Below, in pieces: positions 5,579 to 8,084 of a DNA stretch of 8,084 nucleotides. This stretch comes from Chloroflexota bacterium. Its GTDB lineage: Bacteria > Chloroflexota > Limnocylindria > QHBO01. Positions within the stretch are counted from its first letter, which is position 1, and each line of letters begins with the position of its first letter. The translations under genes were made by a program, and so were the position numbers. Under the pieces are notes generated by a model. The model searched no databases, was not told where the DNA came from, and saw only the letters and a list, made by a program, of their open reading frames with translations. The stretch covers positions 1-8,084 of the forward strand of contig JAPSGM010000075.1 in the NCBI GenBank assembly GCA_031177555.1, in the 5' to 3' direction.

Positions 5579-6763
5579 ATGAGCCCGAGCGACCTGCCCC
5601 TGCACGGCATCCGCATCCTGGACTGCTCGCGCGTGTACGCCGGTCCGTTCGCCACCATGCTGCTGGCCGACCTGGGCGCCGATGTCTGGAAGCTCGAGCC
5701 GCCCGAGGGCGACGAGACGCGGCGCTGGGGCCCGCCATTCTGGGGCGACCCGGCCGATGGGCTGTCCGCCTACTTCGCCGCGGTCAACCGCAACAAGCGC
5801 AGCCTGGCGGTGGACCTGCGCACCGTTGCCGGGCGCGACGTGCTGGACGCCCTCGCCGAGGCGGCCGACGCGCTGGTGCACAACTACCGGCCCTCGACCG
5901 CCGCTCGCCTGGGCCTGGACGGGGAGCGGCTGGCCACTCGCCACCCGCGGCTGATGGTCGCGCACGTGGGTGGCTTCCCGGGCGATGGCGACGCGGTCGA
6001 GCCGCCCGCGTACGACCTCGTGGCCCAGGCGGCCAGCGGCCTGATGGCCGTCACCGGCGAGCCTGACGGCCCCCCGATGAAGGTGGGCGTGGCCCTGCTG
6101 GACATGGCCGCCGGGCTGCAGGCCGCCACCGGCCTGCTGGCCGCGCTGCTCGGCCGCGAGCGCGGCGCGGCGCCGCACGTGGGCGTGAGCCTGGTGGAGT
6201 CGGGCGTCATCGGGCTCACCAACGTGCTCGCCAACCTGCTGGCCTCCGGCGAGGAGCCGCGGCGCTGGGGGAACGCGCACCCGGACATCGTGCCGTACCA
6301 GTCGTTCGCGGCCCGGGACGGGCACGTGGTGGTGGCGGTCGGGAACGACCGGCAGTTCGCGCGCCTGCTCGCCGAGCTGGGGCTGGCGCCGGACGTGCGC
6401 TTCGTCACGAACCCGCTGCGGCTCGCCAATCGCGATGCCCTCGTTGCGCTCCTGGCCGAGCGGATCCGCGAGCGCGGCCGCGACGAGCTGGTGGCCGCGC
6501 TGGTGGCCGCAGACGTCCCGGCCGGGCCGGTGAACCGGGTGAGCGAGGCGTTGGGCTCGATGGAGCGCGCGCACGGTGGCGGCTGGCTGCAGGAGGCGGC
6601 CGGGATGCGCCTGGCGCCCGATCCGATCCTCCTCGACGGGGAGCACCTGCCCCTCCGCCTCCCGCCGCCGCGGCTGGGCGAGCACGCCGTCGAGATCCTG
6701 CGGGCTGCCGGCCTTCCGGACGGCGAGATCGCCCGACTGCGTGCCGAGGGGGTGGTCGCCTAG
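5579..6763 (+). CDS. CaiB/BaiF family (type III) CoA-transferase
   Basis: This 394-residue protein has the usual length of family III CoA-transferases, which move CoA between carboxylic acids. Landmarks are LHGIRILDCSRVYAGPFATM (8-27), LADLGADVWKLEPPEGDETR (29-48), NRNKRSLAVDL (70-80), LVHNYRP (99-105), AYDLVAQAASGLMAVTG (144-160) and KVGVALLDMAAGL (168-180). D175 in the last block aligns with the catalytic Asp that forms the aspartyl-CoA intermediate. The fold is normally an interlocked dimer in the cytoplasm. I chose the ATG (MSPSDL) over an in-frame TTG at 5567 that overlaps the putative -10 box. It is divergent from LLM 2 and ends in the first copy of a small tandem repeat. The substrate cannot be inferred. 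Acyl-CoA or xenobiotic metabolism is likely from the family. Confidence 0.94.
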   Translation: MSPSDLPLHGIRILDCSRVYAGPFATMLLADLGADVWKLEPPEGDETRRWGPPFWGDPADGLSAYFAAVNRNKRSLAVDLRTVAGRDVLDALAEAADALVHNYRPSTAARLGLDGERLATRHPRLMVAHVGGFPGDGDAVEPPAYDLVAQAASGLMAVTGEPDGPPMKVGVALLDMAAGLQAATGLLAALLGRERGAAPHVGVSLVESGVIGLTNVLANLLASGEEPRRWGNAHPDIVPYQSFAARDGHVVVAVGNDRQFARLLAELGLAPDVRFVTNPLRLANRDALVALLAERIRERGRDELVAALVAADVPAGPVNRVSEALGSMERAHGGGWLQEAAGMRLAPDPILLDGEHLPLRLPPPRLGEHAVEILRAAGLPDGEIARLRAEGVVA

Positions 6764-6790
6764 CTTGGTCGCTGGCTTGGTCGCCTAGCG
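6753..6790. repeat. Three-copy imperfect 12-13 bp tandem repeat at convergent stops
   Basis: Three adjacent units read TGGTCGCCTAGCT (6753-6765), TGGTCGCTGGCT (6766-6777) and TGGTCGCCTAGCG (6778-6790). The first contains the TAG stop of the CoA-transferase and the third contains, in reverse, the TAG stop of the VanY-type gene. The array fills the whole 21-base gap. It probably arose by small duplication. Confidence 0.75.
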
Positions 6791-8047
6791 GATCCCGAAG
6801 CCTCGGCCCCACAGGTATGGGCGCGGGGCCGTGCCGGCGTCGTGGATGGCGGCCGCCAGCTTGCGGCCGACATAGCGGTAATGCCACGGCTCGTAGCTGT
6901 AGCAGCTCGCCGGGGTGGCACCCTTCGGGTAGCTCAAGACCCAGCCGTACTTCCAGGCGTTGGCCCGCAGCCACGAGCCCTCACGCGTGGCGCCCCAGTC
7001 CAGGATGTCCCAGGGTGCCGGTCCGCCGGCGGTCCGGAAGTCGATGGTCGTCCCGAGCTGGTGCTCCGAGTGTCCGGGCCGCGCGCTCACCTTCAGCGCC
7101 TCGGCATATCCGATCTGGTCCACCCAGTAGTGGAAGGTGGCGACCTGCGACTCGTAGGACCGATATGCCGACTGCACGGCCAGGTAGGCGCCCGCGCCGC
7201 GGGCCGCGCGCACCATGTCCTTGAGGTCGTCGAGCGCGACCCTTCGCACGCGATGGCCGCCGTTGAGGCCGGCGCGCGACGTGTCGACCAGCCCGCTCGG
7301 CGCGTACCAGCGCGGCAGCCGGAAGAGCGTGTCGAGCACCGTGGTCGCCCACTGCGTGTAGGCGATGCGCGCGCTGCGCAGGTCCACGTACGAGCAGTCC
7401 GGCCGGAAGGTGATCGGCGCGGTCGCGTCGTCGAGCGCCCGACCCCAGCGCCGGCCGTGGACCCAGTACCCGTCCCAGGTGCCGCTGGTGAGGTAGAGGT
7501 AGCCCTGGCCGTTGATCCGCTTGAACCGCGCGGCCCGAGCCGTAGCCTCCGCGCCCAGCGTCGACCGCTTGATGGCGCGGAACGTGGTCTTGTCGGCGTC
7601 GAACCGGTAGCCGGTGTACCGGCCGGCCGGGAGGGTCACCCGCGCGGAGGTGGTGAAGGACCAGGCCACCGCCGTCAGCCGATTGCCGGCGAGGTCGGTG
7701 ATGCCGCTCCGCAGCTTCGCGGTATAGAGCCTGGCGATCGTCAGCGGACTGACCGGGTGCAGCGTCGCGGTGAGCGTCGTCGGGTCCCAGGTGACCTCCG
7801 ACTCGAGGGGCACGCCGTCCTCGTCACGGAGCACGAACGTGGTGGCGGTCACGTTCTCCACCGCCTCGTCGAACGTGGCGGTCACCGTCCCCTTCGTCTG
7901 GGCCACGCCGCCGGGATTCGGCGAGCGCGCGATCACCACGGGTGCGATGACATCCGTGTCCGCGTCCACGCGCGACGGGACGGCGCCGAGGACCATCACG
8001 GCGAGCGCCAGGGCGAGGATAGCCGGGATCCCTCTCATCGGCGGCAT
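6785..8047 (-). CDS. Secreted VanY-type D,D-carboxypeptidase with Ig-like domain
   Basis: This 420-residue exported protein starts with a signal peptide: RGIPAILALALAVMVLG (5-21), with probable cleavage near VDA at 27-29. Residues of about 34-134 form a bacterial Ig-like (Big_5) domain, with TKGTVTATFDEAVE and a closing GNRLTAVAWSFTTS. Residues of about 138-205 are a linker or small beta domain with YTGYRF and GYWVHGR. The VanY/peptidase M15 domain (about 215-405) has SAYRSYESQ (293-301), HSEHQLGTTID with zinc ligands H329 and D336, and EPWHY with E386 as likely base and H389 as third ligand. C218 and C382 could form a disulfide. The family trims peptidoglycan stem peptides at D-Ala-D-Ala. 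The start could be either ATG (MPPM). The frame is open upstream to the window end, so an earlier start is not excluded. Confidence 0.92.
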   Translation of the reverse strand: MPPMRGIPAILALALAVMVLGAVPSRVDADTDVIAPVVIARSPNPGGVAQTKGTVTATFDEAVENVTATTFVLRDEDGVPLESEVTWDPTTLTATLHPVSPLTIARLYTAKLRSGITDLAGNRLTAVAWSFTTSARVTLPAGRYTGYRFDADKTTFRAIKRSTLGAEATARAARFKRINGQGYLYLTSGTWDGYWVHGRRWGRALDDATAPITFRPDCSYVDLRSARIAYTQWATTVLDTLFRLPRWYAPSGLVDTSRAGLNGGHRVRRVALDDLKDMVRAARGAGAYLAVQSAYRSYESQVATFHYWVDQIGYAEALKVSARPGHSEHQLGTTIDFRTAGGPAPWDILDWGATREGSWLRANAWKYGWVLSYPKGATPASCYSYEPWHYRYVGRKLAAAIHDAGTAPRPYLWGRGFGIR

Positions 8048-8084
8048 GGTGCGGTGCAGGTCCCGGCGTCGCCATCGGCCGAAT

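Overview
The window is about 8 kb of very GC-rich bacterial chromosome with tightly packed genes. Codon third positions are almost all G or C. Ten protein genes can be supported. I see no rRNA, tRNA, CRISPR array, transposase, phage or plasmid gene. Two luciferase-like flavin/F420-type oxidoreductases, apparently leaderless promoters and a secreted VanY-type peptidase behind an Ig-like domain suggest a high-GC soil or water bacterium. A Chloroflexota relative (Limnocylindria-like) or an actinobacterial lineage would fit. This placement is inference and no marker gene is present.

Layout. 1-325 is non-coding and holds two copies of a long imperfect palindrome. A leftward pair follows: a luciferase-like monooxygenase (LLM 1, 1228-2109) and a DUF1028 protein (326-1231), joined by an ATGA overlap. 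Divergent from it is a small tandem-ACT protein (2158-2556). Next is a second leftward pair: a small membrane protein that appears to carry a one-base frameshift (3366-3625) and a glycerophosphodiester phosphodiesterase-family enzyme (2611-3369). Divergent from that is a rightward pair: an unknown 98-residue protein (3728-4024) and an HExxH zinc metallopeptidase-like protein (4017-4616). This pair runs tail to tail, with overlap, into a second LLM oxidoreductase (4602-5516, leftward). That gene diverges from a family III CoA-transferase (5579-6763, rightward). The last gene is a secreted D,D-carboxypeptidase/VanY-type peptidase (6785-8047, leftward), whose stop lies 21 bases from the CoA-transferase stop.

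Genes working together. The clearest links are the four-base overlaps (LLM 1 with DUF1028; membrane protein with phosphodiesterase), the eight-base overlap of the unknown protein with the metallopeptidase, and the head-to-head LLM 2/CoA-transferase pair, which may act on the same kind of acyl or xenobiotic substrate. Several transcription-unit starts share a layout: a TAnnnT box (TAGGCT, TACGCT, TATGAT) ending six or seven bases before the start codon, as in leaderless mRNAs. Several other starts have Shine-Dalgarno sequences instead.

I do not see a convincing new multi-gene system. The items most worth checking are the palindromic repeats at the left edge, the leaderless-promoter pattern, the frameshifted membrane gene, the two-gene metallopeptidase operon, and the repeat or hairpin structures built around stop codons at 4601-4617 and 6753-6790.
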